In this document: positions 63,801 through 64,000 of the stretch, piece after piece
Layout: each line of letters starts with the position of its first letter
How positions within the stretch are numbered: the stretch's first letter is position 1
NCBI RefSeq assembly: GCF_003002875.1
Contig: NZ_PVTH01000003.1
Coordinates: 124,001-188,000 of the forward strand
Length of the DNA: 64,000 nucleotides
Direction of reading: 5' to 3'
From: Arcticibacter pallidicorallinus
Lineage (GTDB): Bacteria > Bacteroidota > Bacteroidia > Sphingobacteriales > Sphingobacteriaceae
The notes under the pieces: generated by a model
The model's input: only the letters and a program-made list of their open reading frames with translations
The model's database searches: none
Told to the model about the DNA's origin: nothing
Translations under genes and position numbers: made by a program

Positions 63801-64000
63801 CTTTTAAAAAGAAACCAATTAATTTGAAAATAAAAAGAATATCGTATTCGCTTAAATTTTGATGCACAGGAATAAACGCGGTATTTTCAGGATAAAACAG
63901 GCTTGCTTCAACTCCGTTATGTTGAAGAAATGTCTTCAACCTTATTTTATCAATAAACGTCGGAAGAGTAAACATAAATACGCTAGGAACCTCGCGCTTA
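63775..64000 (-). CDS. Aminotransferase C-terminal fragment (DegT/DnrJ-like), cut by window edge
   Basis: The frame is open from the stop at 63775 to the right edge of the window, so the 5' part lies outside. The visible 74 residues contain RLKTFLQHNGVEASLFY and then TAFIPVHQNLSEYDI, which is the C-terminal pattern of DegT/DnrJ/EryC1 sugar aminotransferases. No catalytic lysine is in the visible part. If correct, this is a second aminotransferase beside the FdtB-like one and may act on a different sugar. The stop overlaps the acetyltransferase start by 26 bases. Confidence 0.5.
   Translation of the reverse strand, partial: KREVPSVFMFTLPTFIDKIRLKTFLQHNGVEASLFYPENTAFIPVHQNLSEYDILFIFKLIGFFLKDEGFKSKD

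Noticed and set aside
1-64000. Search for tRNA, rRNA, CRISPR, insertion sequences, prophage and riboswitches
   Set aside because: No intergenic stretch showed a tRNA-like fold, repeat-spacer array, transposase or known riboswitch pattern by eye; a dedicated tool could still find weak cases.

Overview
This 64 kb window reads as the chromosome of a Bacteroidota bacterium, most likely from the Sphingobacteriaceae (Pedobacter-like); the family level is inference. The supporting evidence is a full-length SprA (2,337 aa, the outer-membrane channel of the type IX secretion system), DUF4292 and Wzi/RemB-type outer-membrane proteins, a malic enzyme fused to a phosphotransacetylase domain, and ten good matches to the Bacteroidota promoter -7 element TAnnTTTG directly upstream of genes. 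No tRNA, rRNA, CRISPR array, insertion sequence or prophage is visible, and no gene-free stretch exceeds 300 bases.

Layout. 1-3.6 kb (minus): a compact overlapping set of a YbhN-type membrane protein, a membrane glycosyltransferase, a GAF-PP2C phosphatase and the start of rnhB. 3.7-11.9 kb: housekeeping genes (ruvC, HIT protein, greA, dxs, scpA, glyA, a stand-alone receiver, comF, rlmN). 12-22.6 kb (plus): an amidohydrolase, acylphosphatase, a Wzx-type flippase, dut, a TPR protein, a DUF4292 lipoprotein, a degenerate EnvC-like protein, two tandem tatA genes, a GatA-type amidase and a LysM lytic transglycosylase. Much of this block concerns the cell envelope. 22.6-28.8 kb: an OmpA-domain lipoprotein, a DUF4198 protein, an orphan lipoprotein, an SprT-like protein, feoAB with a palindrome inside its promoter, vanZ and gcvH. 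28.8-42 kb (minus): sprA, ruvA, maeB, a lutB-like gene and an M61 peptidase. 42.2-49 kb (plus): a tripartite RND efflux operon, a second stand-alone receiver and a BadF/GlcNAc-kinase-like ATPase. 49-64 kb (minus): a surface-polysaccharide locus.

The polysaccharide locus runs from beyond the right edge to 49 kb: aminotransferase (partial), two acetyltransferases, an FdtB-like aminotransferase, a Wzx flippase, an unusual GT-B-like protein, an acyltransferase, a GT2, a Wzy-like polymerase, three GT4 glycosyltransferases, then a WecA/TagO-type initiating transferase and a Wzi-like outer-membrane protein. This fits a Wzx/Wzy-dependent glycan that contains an N-acetylated 3-amino-3,6-dideoxyhexose. 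A perfect 21-bp inverted repeat sits between the last glycosyltransferase and the initiating transferase; it is the most unusual non-coding structure in the window.

Overall the region is largely conserved core genome plus one variable glycan locus. No clearly unprecedented system is apparent. The best leads are the inverted repeat in the wecA-like leader, the LolB-like DUF4292 lipoprotein, the cluster of promoter elements almost touching start codons, and the undefined 506-aa glycosyltransferase-like protein.
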